Source of the DNA: Paenibacillus sp. GM2
GTDB taxonomy: Bacteria > Bacillota > Bacilli > Paenibacillales > Paenibacillaceae
Direction of reading: 5' to 3'
Length of the DNA stretch: 64,000 nt
Assembly (NCBI RefSeq): GCF_900069005.2
Contig: NZ_LN831277.1
Span: forward strand, 177,186-241,185
The notes under the pieces are model-generated. The model made no database searches, was not told where the DNA came from, and was given only the letters and a program-made list of their open reading frames with translations. Of the stretch, positions 15,461 through 24,013 are shown piece by piece. Each line of letters starts with the position of its first letter. Position 1 is the stretch's first letter. A program made the position numbers and the translations under genes.

Positions 15461-18394
15461 ATGGAATTTACCATTACTCAAGAGATGCTTAAAAATGTAA
15501 GCGCTACAAATGGCGATTTGTCGACATCAGGAGCGTTATTTTATCTGGAAGAAGAAGCTTTCAGCGGTGTGAATAAAATTGCTACAAAGGTGATGCACGA
15601 TGTAGAGCTGGTCTTTGGCTATGCGCCGCAAGCGACAACAGACAAAAACCAACTTGGGAAGTATGTTGTTCTGTATGGAACCGTGGATCACAGCCCCATG
15701 CTGCTTGAGCTTGAGGAGAAGAAACTGATCGATTTGTCAGACATTGAAGGGAAAAGAGAAGTATTCTTATTCCAAGTTATCGACCACCCTTTTGAAGGCG
15801 TTGAGAAGGCATTGATTATTGCAGGAAGTGATAAGCGCGGTACGATCTACGGTCTTTTTCATCTATCCGAGCGTCTTGGGGTTTCTCCGATGGTGGATTG
15901 GGCAAATGTGAAGCCAGAGTGGAAAGCCTCGTTCTCGTTGAGTGCGGATTTGAAATATATCTCTAAAGAACCGTCCGTTCGGTTTCGCGGCTTTTTTATC
16001 AATGATGAGTGGCCGGCCTTTGGCAATTGGACCATGAAAAATTACGGCGGCTTTAACGCGGAAATGTATGATCATGTTTTTGAGTTATTGCTAAGATTGA
16101 AGGGAAATTATCTCTGGCCTGCGATGTGGTCCGCTCGGTTTTATGATGACGGGCCTGGCTTGGCCAATGCCGAACTGGCGGATGAATATGGAGTCGTCAT
16201 GGGGGCATCCCATCACGAGCCTTGTTTACGGTCGGGAGAGGAATATAAATATCTCCGCGGGCAGAATTCAATTTATGGTGACGCCTGGAATTTCATAGTG
16301 AACCGAGAAGGAATCACGAAATTCTGGGAAGACGGTCTGAAGCGGAGCGGGAAATTTGAGAGCGTCATTACTGTCGGTATGCGTGGTGAAGCGGATACGG
16401 CCATTATGGGGAGAGGCGCTACACTCGCTGATAATATTCAATTGCTGCGAGAGGTAATACACACACAAAACCGGTTGATCCGGGAAAATATCAATCCAGA
16501 CCTGTCGGAAGTGCCAAGGATGCTGGCTTTATATAAAGAGGTGGAGCCTTTCTTCTATGGGGACGAACAGACACCCGGATTAATCGATTCCGAGGAGCTT
16601 AAGGATATCATTCTCATGCTCTGCGATGATAACCATGGTAATCTCCGAACCTTGCCTACAGAGGAAATGCGCTGCCATCCGGGCGGTTATGGGATGTATT
16701 ATCATTTTGATTATCATGGCGGGCCCATCTCCTTTGAATGGATCAACAGCTCGTACCTCCCGAAAATTTGGGAGCAGATGACAATGGCTTACGACTTTGG
16801 AATCCGCGATCTCTGGATCGTTAATGTGGGTGATATTAGCACCCAGGAATTCCCGTTGTCCTATTTCCTTGATTTGGCCTATAATTTCGAAAAATGGGGA
16901 ACCCATGCTCTTAATAAGACGGATCTATATACGAAGCTTTGGATTAAGCAGCAGTTCGCAGGCGTGTTCCATGAGGACGATATGGAGAAGCTGTTTAAGC
17001 TCCTGACAGGTTATACCCGGATTGCGCATATCCGCAGACCTGAACATATGAATGCAGAGGTATATCACCCGGTAAATTACAAGGAAACAGATCAATTATT
17101 AAGTCAGATCGATGACCTGTTGGATATGGCTAATGAACTCTATAAGACTGTAGATGAAGAGAACCTGCCGTCTTACTTTGCATTAATCTATTATCCGGCG
17201 GTAGGGAACCTCAATTTACAGAAAATGTGGCTATTAACCGCTAAGAATCATTACAAAGCCAAGCTGGGGGAGATGGAAGCCAACAAGCTTGCTGAGCAGA
17301 TTCAGGAATGCATGCTAAAGGATAGGGAGCTTGTGGAGCAGTATCATGCCATAGATCATGGCAGGTGGTACGGTATGGGGCTTTCCGAGCATATCGGCTT
17401 CACCAGATGGAATGAGGATGAAGCCCGAAATCCGATCCTCATGAAGGTTATGCCGGCGAATAAACCGAGATTGGCAGTTACCGTAAATGGAACGACCCAG
17501 CGTAGTGAAGGAAGCTCATGGCATACCTATAAGCTATATATGAATGATTTTCTACAGCCGGATGTTGAGGAGGCTTCATTTACGATTTCGAGGATTAGCG
17601 ATCTTCCCGCCGATTATAAAATCAAATGTCACCAGCCATGGCTAACCTGTTCCAGAACGAGCGGCAGTCTGGACGGGAAAGAGCAAGCAGCGGAAACCAT
17701 TGATGTAAGGGTTAACCGTGGTGCGATGCACGACGAGACTGAAGGCCATATTTTAATAGAAATGCCACTAGGCAGCTGTACTATAGTCGTAAATGTGTTC
17801 AAGGATGACTTCAGTGAACTGCCTCAAATGACCTTTATCGAGGCGAATGGCTATATTTCCATAGAGGCTGAACATTATGCGCTTAACCAGGAAACGATTC
17901 GGCCCAATGGGGATGTTGGCAGATTCGAAGTGATTAAAGGGTATGGCAAAACATTATCCGCGGTAAAGGCTTATCCAACAACAGAATACTTTACTGCAGG
18001 CAAGGATGCCCCTTATCTGGAATATCTTTTTGCAGTAGAGGAAGGATTGTATGAGGTGGAGCTGTACATGCAGCCATCCAATCCAGTGACCCAAGATGGC
18101 TCGGTATTATGTGGGGTTCAAGTAAATGAGGGAGCTATTGACGTGATTAATACCCTTCCTGAAGGGTATCGGGTAGATGATGGCCATTGGGCACAGGGAG
18201 TGCTTAATCATATTCGTAGACACAGCACGGGGATTCATTGCCGGAAAGGACTGAATAAACTAAGGATTTATGCCGTAAGTCCGGGCTTTGTATTGGAGAA
18301 GCTGGTGATCTATCCGGAAGGCAAGCCACCTGCGGACAGCTATTTAGGACCTGTCGAAACATACTATACAGGCAAAAACGCTATTGATCATTAG
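15461..18394 (+). CDS. GH115 alpha-(4-O-methyl)-glucuronidase
   Basis: At 977 residues without a signal peptide this matches intracellular GH115 enzymes, which remove 4-O-methyl-glucuronic acid from xylan fragments. Family blocks are visible: VRFRGFFINDEWPAFGNW near 172-190, LLRLKGNYLWPAMWSARFYDDGP near 210-230, GMRGEADTAIM near 307-317, YHFDYHGGPISFEWIN, and a later WYGMGLSEHIGFTRWNED. The N-terminal 150 residues form the small domain before the TIM barrel. A C-terminal beta domain begins near residue 790 (ISIEAEHYALNQ). AAGGGAG precedes the ATG. It stands alone, about 22 kb from the GH10 xylanase, and would act on imported acidic xylo-oligosaccharides. Confidence 0.92.
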   Translation: MEFTITQEMLKNVSATNGDLSTSGALFYLEEEAFSGVNKIATKVMHDVELVFGYAPQATTDKNQLGKYVVLYGTVDHSPMLLELEEKKLIDLSDIEGKREVFLFQVIDHPFEGVEKALIIAGSDKRGTIYGLFHLSERLGVSPMVDWANVKPEWKASFSLSADLKYISKEPSVRFRGFFINDEWPAFGNWTMKNYGGFNAEMYDHVFELLLRLKGNYLWPAMWSARFYDDGPGLANAELADEYGVVMGASHHEPCLRSGEEYKYLRGQNSIYGDAWNFIVNREGITKFWEDGLKRSGKFESVITVGMRGEADTAIMGRGATLADNIQLLREVIHTQNRLIRENINPDLSEVPRMLALYKEVEPFFYGDEQTPGLIDSEELKDIILMLCDDNHGNLRTLPTEEMRCHPGGYGMYYHFDYHGGPISFEWINSSYLPKIWEQMTMAYDFGIRDLWIVNVGDISTQEFPLSYFLDLAYNFEKWGTHALNKTDLYTKLWIKQQFAGVFHEDDMEKLFKLLTGYTRIAHIRRPEHMNAEVYHPVNYKETDQLLSQIDDLLDMANELYKTVDEENLPSYFALIYYPAVGNLNLQKMWLLTAKNHYKAKLGEMEANKLAEQIQECMLKDRELVEQYHAIDHGRWYGMGLSEHIGFTRWNEDEARNPILMKVMPANKPRLAVTVNGTTQRSEGSSWHTYKLYMNDFLQPDVEEASFTISRISDLPADYKIKCHQPWLTCSRTSGSLDGKEQAAETIDVRVNRGAMHDETEGHILIEMPLGSCTIVVNVFKDDFSELPQMTFIEANGYISIEAEHYALNQETIRPNGDVGRFEVIKGYGKTLSAVKAYPTTEYFTAGKDAPYLEYLFAVEEGLYEVELYMQPSNPVTQDGSVLCGVQVNEGAIDVINTLPEGYRVDDGHWAQGVLNHIRRHSTGIHCRKGLNKLRIYAVSPGFVLEKLVIYPEGKPPADSYLGPVETYYTGKNAIDH

Positions 18395-18402
18395 TAAAGA
18401 AC

Positions 18403-18435
18403 GAGAAGGGGGGAGTGCATGCTTCCCTCTTTTTT
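18403..18435 (+). terminator. Terminator of the GH115 gene
   Basis: A GGGGGGAG/CTTCCCTC hairpin (with G-T pairs) around TGCATG is followed by a six-base T run. Confidence 0.65.
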
Positions 18436-18465
18436 GGATGCACACCTAGCAGCAACCTGCTGCGA

Positions 18466-19431
18466 TCATGCCAACCCCCAAATCTTGCGCCTCTCTTGCA
18501 GGGCTTGTAAGACTTCATCTGGCACTTCCCTGACCTTGACATCCTCCCCTAAAAAAAGCAGCCAATTTGTTAATTCGTTCAATTCTTCGGAATGATCGAC
18601 GTGGATAAATGTTTTTAGAATGGCCGTAGTTTGAAAGGGGGTCGTATAAGAAATGGAAGCTTTCAAAGGGTGGTATTTCTTAAACTGGGCGATCGCCCTG
18701 GGACCAAGCTCAAGGATCAGGTTGATGGCTTCTTCCTGCTTGCTTAATTTTTCTAAAATCTTTTTTCTGCTTTCTCTTTTTTTCACAGAGTATGGTTCTA
18801 CCTGGACGAGATTATCAACAGGAAAAATCCGCCGCTGCTCTTTCTTTAAGTCAAAGCCTTCAATGAGCCATTGGCTTTTTTCATGATAAAGGTGCAGGAG
18901 ATAAATCGGATAAGAATTAATGACCTTCGCTTCCTGGAGGGTAACCAATAAATAGCTGTCTAAGAGAAGGACCTGAAAGAGGTTCTCCACCATAGGATGG
19001 GGCAGGTCCGAAAGATCAAGCAGATCGGGATTATGGGGGTTAGTTCCTTCAAACAGTAATAATTGATTTAAAAGGACCAGATCGTCCTGCTGGTTTTCTG
19101 AGATTAGGCCGAGTAATTTTTCGGTTAAGGATTGACGACTCTTCAGATAAGGGAGCTGCTGATTTCTAGTGGCCATAAAGGCGATAAAAAGGGCTTTAAT
19201 TTCATTATCGGTAAAGCGCACCGTGGGAAGGACGGAGTTGTTCATCACAAAATAGCCCCCATCCCGCCCGGCTTCAGTGACAAGCGGCATCCCTAGGGCT
19301 TCAATTTCCCTAATATCTCGAATAGCTGTCGAACGAGAGATGTTAAATTCTTGCATGATTTCAGAAATAGTAAAGTGGGCACGATTGTTAATATACCGCA
19401 TAATGATATTGATCCGTTCAACTTTTTTCAT
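18466..19431 (-). CDS. WYL-domain transcriptional regulator with N-terminal winged helix (YafY-like)
   Basis: The 321-residue protein starts with an HTH of the DeoR/HTH_11 kind (FTISEIMQEFNISRSTAIRDIREIEALGMPL, residues 18-50) and continues with GGYFVMNN, the usual link to a WYL domain. The middle and C-terminal parts carry a degenerate WYL module (HLYHEKSQWLIEGFDLKKEQRRIFPVDNLVQVEPY). WYL regulators bind nucleic-acid or small ligands and usually control the gene next to them. Its start lies 76 bases from the divergent small-molecule-binding gene pair, so those are the likely targets. The ATG lacks a strong ribosome binding site. Confidence 0.88.
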   Translation of the reverse strand: MKKVERINIIMRYINNRAHFTISEIMQEFNISRSTAIRDIREIEALGMPLVTEAGRDGGYFVMNNSVLPTVRFTDNEIKALFIAFMATRNQQLPYLKSRQSLTEKLLGLISENQQDDLVLLNQLLLFEGTNPHNPDLLDLSDLPHPMVENLFQVLLLDSYLLVTLQEAKVINSYPIYLLHLYHEKSQWLIEGFDLKKEQRRIFPVDNLVQVEPYSVKKRESRKKILEKLSKQEEAINLILELGPRAIAQFKKYHPLKASISYTTPFQTTAILKTFIHVDHSEELNELTNWLLFLGEDVKVREVPDEVLQALQERRKIWGLA

Positions 19432-19540
19432 AGGGCCCCCTAAACAGTATCATTTTTTGACATGATTTAAGGCTATTATAAACCCATCAAGTGAAAAGAC
19501 AAATCATTTGGTTCATTTAAAAAGGAGGATGGTTTTGATT

Positions 19541-20020
19541 ATGGCACAGTATACGTTGGAAGAAAAAGAAAGCTTTATCGTATTAGGGATTGGTACGGAG
19601 CTGAAGAGCGATTATACAGACTTTGTGGGCATCAATAAGGAAAAGGCTGACTTTTGGTCGGCTATCGAGCAAGATGGAAGGCTAGCTACTTTAAAAGCCA
19701 TCGCCACAAATGATTACATTTTTGCCGTGAACGAAGCGGTGAACAACAAGATGATGCATTATGCTGGGGTCCTGACAGAGGAGTCGCTGCCTGAGGCAAC
19801 CAGGGTTATTCAATTCCCAAAAGGGGAATATCTGGTTGTAAAAGGAGAAGGGACCACGGCAAATGAGCTGAGTAATAAGCTTGCCGGGATTGCTTTTGGT
19901 CAGGTGCTGCCGGAGGCTAAGGATTTTGCCTATGTTGGTGGGCCCAATACAACGGTTCAGATGGGGCAACGAGATGGCCTGGTATATGGTGAAATGTGGA
20001 TTCCGGTTGTTAATAAATAA
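19541..20020 (+). CDS. GyrI-like small-molecule-binding domain protein
   Basis: A stand-alone 159-residue effector-binding domain of the AraC-E/GyrI type: it opens with a strand EEKESFIVLGIGTEL, has YAGVLTE and a VIQFPKGEYLVVKGEG segment, and ends GEMWIPVV, all typical of the duplicated SHS2 fold. The strong AAAGGAGG at 19521-19528 stands 12 bases before ATG 19541 and six before TTG 19535, so either start is possible. These proteins bind drug-like ligands or DNA gyrase. Together with the following gene it sits opposite a WYL regulator, suggesting a small ligand-response operon. Confidence 0.8.
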   Translation: MAQYTLEEKESFIVLGIGTELKSDYTDFVGINKEKADFWSAIEQDGRLATLKAIATNDYIFAVNEAVNNKMMHYAGVLTEESLPEATRVIQFPKGEYLVVKGEGTTANELSNKLAGIAFGQVLPEAKDFAYVGGPNTTVQMGQRDGLVYGEMWIPVVNK

Positions 20021-20069
20021 AGAAATTAATTTATATCGCTCGTAAAAACTTTAAGAAGGAGGGATAAAA

Positions 20070-20534
20070 ATGGCGTATATCGTTGATTTTAAAAAGGTGT
20101 CTACGGCGGGTTTAGAATCTTCCCCTGTAGCAGAGGCGCTTGCTGGATTACGTGCGAATGAAGCCCGTTATTTTATGAATAAATATAAGCATGAATTTAC
20201 GGTCGTACCCGCTAGTGAAAGCCAGGAAATCCTAGATTATGTAAATCGAATTTTGAAAGAAGAACGCGATATTGAGTTTGCAGCAAAACCCTTGGAGACA
20301 TCGCGGTTTCAAGTGGAAAACATTCTGTTTACCTACGTTTTTTATGAGGATGGCCTGGGGCTCAATGTGATGTATACGGTGGATGACCCTAAGAAGCGGG
20401 CCGTTGGTTTTAAGCTTTCCGAAGGGATGGAGGTTCCTAAGGAGTTAGAAGGGAAGTTTAAATTTGCCAGGCAGAAGTCCAAGCTTGCCGGCACCATCCG
20501 GGGCTCGTTCTTTGTAATTAAAGGAGAGTATTAA
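20070..20534 (+). CDS. Uncharacterised 154-residue protein in the GyrI-like operon
   Basis: A soluble protein with no membrane segment or signal peptide. The N-terminal half is helical (LAGLRANEARYFMNKYKHEF, EILDYVNRILKEERDIEF), and the C-terminal half looks like alternating strands with a basic end (KFKFARQKSKLAGTIRGSFFVIKGEY). I do not recognise the family. A consensus AAGGAGGG precedes the ATG and 49 bases separate it from the GyrI-like gene, so the two are probably one transcript ending at the strong hairpin near 20,660. Its role presumably relates to the ligand sensed by its neighbours. Confidence 0.7.
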   Translation: MAYIVDFKKVSTAGLESSPVAEALAGLRANEARYFMNKYKHEFTVVPASESQEILDYVNRILKEERDIEFAAKPLETSRFQVENILFTYVFYEDGLGLNVMYTVDDPKKRAVGFKLSEGMEVPKELEGKFKFARQKSKLAGTIRGSFFVIKGEY

Positions 20535-20547
20535 TCGGCACCCGCTC

Positions 20548-20643
20548 GTGAACATGACGAAACTTTATCCCTTGAGAGATCCGGACAAATGGGTTGATGA
20601 TTTATATCGGATCTTTCAGGACGGTGATCACAGCGAGCTGTAG
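20548..20643 (+). other. Short open frame of 31 codons, possibly a gene remnant
   Basis: A GTG (or ATG at 20554) opens a frame reading NMTKLYPLRDPDKWVDDLY and so on to a TAG just before the terminator. The composition looks protein-like, but there is no ribosome binding site. It may be the tail of a lost gene or chance. Confidence 0.25.
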
Positions 20644-20683
20644 AAGATCAAGGACACCTTATGGGGTGTCCTTGATCTTTTTC
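20644..20683 (+). terminator. Strong terminator of the GyrI-like operon
   Basis: A perfect 15-pair stem begins AAGATCAAGGACACC; a six-base loop separates the arms and the closing arm runs straight into a T-rich tail (TTTTTCT). Confidence 0.9.
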
Positions 20684-20807
20684 TATAGATGCGGCTAATG
20701 TTCATGCATGTTGAAAACCTGTCCTGATCGCTGAAGACGTGTTGGGGATTGCGAAACCTCTCAAAGGTCTTAGGCATACGCTGATGATGCAGGATGTAGA
20801 GGTATTG

Positions 20808-20833
20808 TAAAGAAACAGTTGGTAAACTGATAT
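20808..20833 (+). promoter_or_regulatory. Candidate sigma-D-type promoter of the PAS chemoreceptor
   Basis: TAAA at 20808-20811, a 14-base spacer, then ACTGATAT, which matches the motility consensus GCCGATAT at six of eight positions. The gene downstream encodes a chemoreceptor, which fits a flagellar regulon. Confidence 0.45.
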
Positions 20834-20888
20834 ATTAGGATATTATTTATATATGAATCTCTATTGAACAGTGGAGGTAGACCTAAAA

Positions 20889-21821
20889 GTGGATGTAACC
20901 AAACAAGATGACGATGTTAAAAATAAACAGCTGATAACGAACGAATTGATCGTCAGAGCGATGGAGCGAAATCTGGCCGTGATCCGTTTTGACATTGATC
21001 GAAACGTGACCTATGTTAACGAGGTATTCGCCAGTGTGGTCGGATATTCCACCGAGGATATATTAAAGATGCAGCATCGCGACTTCTGTTTTGACTCTTT
21101 TGCTAACTCTCCAGCTTATGAGCGGTTCTGGAGTGAACTGCTTTCCGGGCAAAGCTTCCAGGACAAGATTGAACGTAAAAATGCCCGGGGGGAAATAGTG
21201 TGGCTGGAGGCCACCTATATGCCGGTATATGACGAACAGGAGTCGGAAGTTATTGGCATTCTAAAAATAGCAACGAATATTACTGAACGCCAGTTTAACC
21301 TGACCACCGTAGTTAAGGAACTGGAGAATACCTCTCAAGTGCTGAATCAGCGAGCGGAAGTGGGAATTAACCGGAGTCGGGAGCTGCTGTTGGGTGTGGA
21401 CCGGATTGCGGAAATTTCAGAGGATAATACCCGGACTCTTAAGGATCTGCAGGAGCAGGCTAAATTGATTCAAGGGATCGTGGAGACGATCCGCAATATT
21501 GCCTCTCAGACCCAGCTTTTATCTTTAAATGCAGCTATTGAGGCAGCCCATGCGGGACCGTATGGCAGAGGATTTGATGTGGTCGCTAAGGAGGTGCGTA
21601 AGCTGTCAGGCGAGGTATCGGAATCCATTATCAAGATTCAGGGAACCATTGTTGGCATTACAAGGGAGATTACGGAGATTTCAGAAGGTATCAACCGTGC
21701 GGAATCCTCGATCGTAGAGAGTCAGAAGCAGATACGTGTGACCATGAAGGACTTCAACAGCATCGTTGCCTCCGCCCAAAAGCTAGATGAGCAGGCACAA
21801 AACGTAGCTGAAAATATTTAG
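20889..21821 (+). CDS. Cytosolic chemoreceptor: PAS domain plus methyl-accepting signalling domain
   Basis: The start is taken as GTG 20889, ten bases after GGAGGT; the earlier GTG at 20871 overlaps that site. The 310-residue protein has a PAS domain at about 20-130 (FDIDRNVTYVNEVFASVVGYSTEDIL ... ITERQ) and a short MCP signalling hairpin at about 140-310. The conserved tip is [18 protein letters not shown]. No membrane segment or HAMP domain is present, so it senses an internal signal such as oxygen, redox or a flavin- or haem-bound ligand, like other soluble PAS-MCPs. The signalling arm is shorter than in standard MCPs. It would act through CheW and CheA. Confidence 0.88.
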   Translation: MDVTKQDDDVKNKQLITNELIVRAMERNLAVIRFDIDRNVTYVNEVFASVVGYSTEDILKMQHRDFCFDSFANSPAYERFWSELLSGQSFQDKIERKNARGEIVWLEATYMPVYDEQESEVIGILKIATNITERQFNLTTVVKELENTSQVLNQRAEVGINRSRELLLGVDRIAEISEDNTRTLKDLQEQAKLIQGIVETIRNIASQTQLLSLNAAIEAAHAGPYGRGFDVVAKEVRKLSGEVSESIIKIQGTIVGITREITEISEGINRAESSIVESQKQIRVTMKDFNSIVASAQKLDEQAQNVAENI

Positions 21822-21823
21822 AC

Positions 21824-22206
21824 GTGTGTGTAGTGAATCGGGGGAAGGAATTGAACGAATCATTCTGGCTAGTCGTACAGTATCCAATGAAAAGTCCAAA
21901 AGGAAACCAGCGTGATTGCTGGTTAAGGGATAAAGTAAGGGAGTACCTGGAGATAGCTCTGGATGAAGCTCATTTAGGTTATGTAGATGGCTTTGATATG
22001 GGGAGATGCATTTCCGACCCGACTCAATATGTGCTTAATATATTTTGTGTCGTTGCAGAAGAGGAACGGGGCATCGCTAAAGAACTTTAAGAGAAGGCAG
22101 GCTGGATCATACCCGCATTAAAATTGCAACTAAGCCCTATGGAGAAGAAGGAACATACACGCTGAAATATGCGGCTAAAGAGGGCGACAGCGGTTTTTCA
22201 TTATAG
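21824..22206 (+). pseudogene. Frameshifted small gene of unknown family
   Basis: The frame from 21824 reads 88 codons and stops at TAA 22088-22090. Shifting back one base at 22087 keeps the protein going without a break to TAG 22204-22206: the text runs VAEEERGIAKEL, then LREGRLDHTRIKIATKPYG and on to KEGDSGFSL, with normal coding character. One missing base near 22087 therefore explains the break, giving an intended product of about 127 residues. No classical slippery heptamer is present, so mutation or sequencing error is likelier than programmed shifting. The true start is uncertain: GTG 21824 and TTG 21851 are options, and the second has GGGGAAGG close by. I do not recognise the family. 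Confidence 0.55.
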
Positions 22207-22278
22207 CGGAATTGATCTTATTAACATGTGATTGAGCTCTGGGCTTATCTCTGCTAGGAATGGGCCTGCCCATCATGA

Positions 22279-22422
22279 AGGATTTACTTAACCGAGGAAC
22301 CGCTAACGCTCAGCAGGGACAAGTATGAAAGGCTTATTGGCCCGGTTGTTGCCACTGCGTTCCAGGAGGGAATTGTCTTGGAGGCCCTCGATAGTGAATT
22401 TGCTATTGGCGGTCTTTTTTGA
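22279..22422 (+). pseudogene. Coding-like remnant without a start codon
   Basis: Between two stops this frame reads IYLTEEPLTLSRDKYERLI and continues PVVATAFQEGIVLEALDSE, which looks like true protein sequence, but no start codon or ribosome site exists. Just upstream, in another frame, a hydrophobic stretch LGLSLLGMGLPI suggests the lost N-terminus. It is probably a decayed small gene. Confidence 0.35.
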
Positions 22423-22528
22423 ATACCTCGCCTCTACAAGGCGGGAGCCGTTACCAGGTCAGTTGTCCCGACATAGGAATAAGCAGATGACAGTAGCTTA
22501 CTCCTTGAACGAGGATGGTGGATAGTGA
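22423..22528. other. Region upstream of the FAD oxidoreductase gene
   Basis: With the debris described above, the 320 bases between 22207 and 22528 hold no intact gene. A 66-codon frame at 22325-22525 has no ribosome site and overlaps the better remnant frame, so it is not annotated. Confidence 0.4.
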
Positions 22529-23893
22529 ATGGCACAGAACCGGAAGCAGGCGCGTACTCGACTGACTGGTAAAATCGTGTTGCCGGGAAGCCCTTCTTAC
22601 AACAGGGCCAGAATGGAGTACAACAGGCGCTTTTCCAAGTTTCCACGGGTTATTGTGTTTTGCAGACGAACGCAGGATGTAATCAACGCAGTGAAATGGG
22701 CACGTGAGCGTGGTGTACGGCTGCGAGCACGCAGCGGACGCCACAGCTATGAGGGATTCTCATCGGTGAATGGCGGGATTATTATCGATGTCAGCAAGAT
22801 GAAGCAGGTGAGGGTGGACCGTAGGAGGAGGCTGGCCTATGTCCAGACAGGCAACCCGCTTGCACGCGTATACCAGAAGCTGTGGGATAAGCGTGTCGCC
22901 CTCCCGGCCGGGACGGCCCCTGACGTAGGAGTTGGCGGGCTAACTCTGGGAGGCGGGATTGGACTGCTGTCTCGTAAGTATGGACTGACCTGCGATAACC
23001 TCAAACAAGTGAAGATGGTTGTAGCGTCGGGACGGTATGGAGCAAAGAAGATCATTGCCAACAAAAAGCAGCACAGCGACCTGCTCTGGGCATCAAGGGG
23101 CGGCGGTGGAGGGAACTTTGGCATTGCTACGGCGTATACGTTCCGGGTCCGGCCGATAAGGACGGTCTCCATCTACAGTATCACCTGGAAATGGCGTGAC
23201 TTGGAGAAGGTATTCCCGACATGGCAGCGCTGGGCGCCTTCAGTTACAAACCGCTTAACCTCGACCATTGAAGTGGCTGCCAAGCAGGTGGGAACGATCG
23301 TGTCGACCGGGCAATTGCTGGGTAGTGCAGCGGAGCTGCGGCGATGGATCAGACCTTTGCTGCGGACGGGAACTCCGGTCGAAGTGATGGTGCGAACCGT
23401 GCCTTTTATCGAAGCAACCCGTTTTTTCGCTGAGGGGGATCTGAATCTGGAGCCCAAGTTCAAAATATCCGGCGCTTTCGGGTATAGACCCTTGCCTCGT
23501 GAAGGGGTAAAGATTATCCGCGATTTCCTGTCTCATGCGCCGAATAAGCATTCTACCGTGTGGTGTCAAAGCTTAGGTGGCAGAGGGAGTGCGGTAAGTC
23601 GTGTATCTACGACGGCGACGGCCTACCCTCATCGGAAGGCAGAGACGATTTATGAACTCTCAGCACGTTGGAGGAATAGCGGCGAGCAGCGGCGGAATAT
23701 TCAATGGGTGAAAAGGTTCCGCCGAGCTTTGCGTCCTTTCGTCGTCGGGGATTATGTGAATTTTCCCGACTTGCAGATCAAGAACTGGCCAAAGGCGTAT
23801 TATGGGGTGAACTTTCCGAGATTGAAGCGGGTGAAGCGGAAGTACGATCCTCATAATGTATTTCGTTTTGCCCAGAGTATACCCGTAGATTAA
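22529..23893 (+). CDS. Highly basic berberine-bridge-type FAD oxidoreductase
   Basis: The 454-residue protein has an FAD_binding_4 (PCMH) domain at about 35-205 and a berberine-bridge C-terminal block at its end (NWPKAYYGVNFPRLKRVKRKYDPHNVF). The motif RSGRHSYEGFS supplies the His that usually binds FAD covalently. The second attachment site, a Cys in bicovalent members, is replaced in VGGLTLGGGIGLLSRKYGLT. Compared with relatives it is crowded with Arg and Lys, including RRRR and repeated RR pairs. Bacillus relatives include a spore-coat oxidoreductase (CotQ), and a coat or polyanion-bound location would fit such charge. Substrate is unknown. It is followed by a terminator and stands alone. 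Confidence 0.85.
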   Translation: MAQNRKQARTRLTGKIVLPGSPSYNRARMEYNRRFSKFPRVIVFCRRTQDVINAVKWARERGVRLRARSGRHSYEGFSSVNGGIIIDVSKMKQVRVDRRRRLAYVQTGNPLARVYQKLWDKRVALPAGTAPDVGVGGLTLGGGIGLLSRKYGLTCDNLKQVKMVVASGRYGAKKIIANKKQHSDLLWASRGGGGGNFGIATAYTFRVRPIRTVSIYSITWKWRDLEKVFPTWQRWAPSVTNRLTSTIEVAAKQVGTIVSTGQLLGSAAELRRWIRPLLRTGTPVEVMVRTVPFIEATRFFAEGDLNLEPKFKISGAFGYRPLPREGVKIIRDFLSHAPNKHSTVWCQSLGGRGSAVSRVSTTATAYPHRKAETIYELSARWRNSGEQRRNIQWVKRFRRALRPFVVGDYVNFPDLQIKNWPKAYYGVNFPRLKRVKRKYDPHNVFRFAQSIPVD

Positions 23894-23947
23894 GCTGCAG
23901 GTTTTAAGGGTCATGCTTGGCCCAGATTCAACCCCAGATAAAAACTG

Positions 23948-23973
23948 AAGCCCCCTTGGATAAGGGGGCTTTG
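23948..23973 (+). terminator. Terminator of the FAD oxidoreductase gene
   Basis: AGCCCCCTT pairs with AAGGGGGCT around a short loop, followed by TTGTGT; the T run is weak. Confidence 0.6.
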
Positions 23974-24013
23974 TGTATGATTGTGGGCCATAAGGGAATT
24001 GGAATATCTCGTA

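Noticed and set aside
22081..22095. Programmed -1 ribosomal frameshift in the broken gene
   Set aside because: The local sequence CTTTAAG is not an X-XXY-YYZ slippery heptamer and no downstream stem is evident; a missing base is simpler.
22325..22525. 66-codon frame before the FAD oxidoreductase
   Set aside because: Composition is not protein-like and it overlaps the better coding remnant in another frame.
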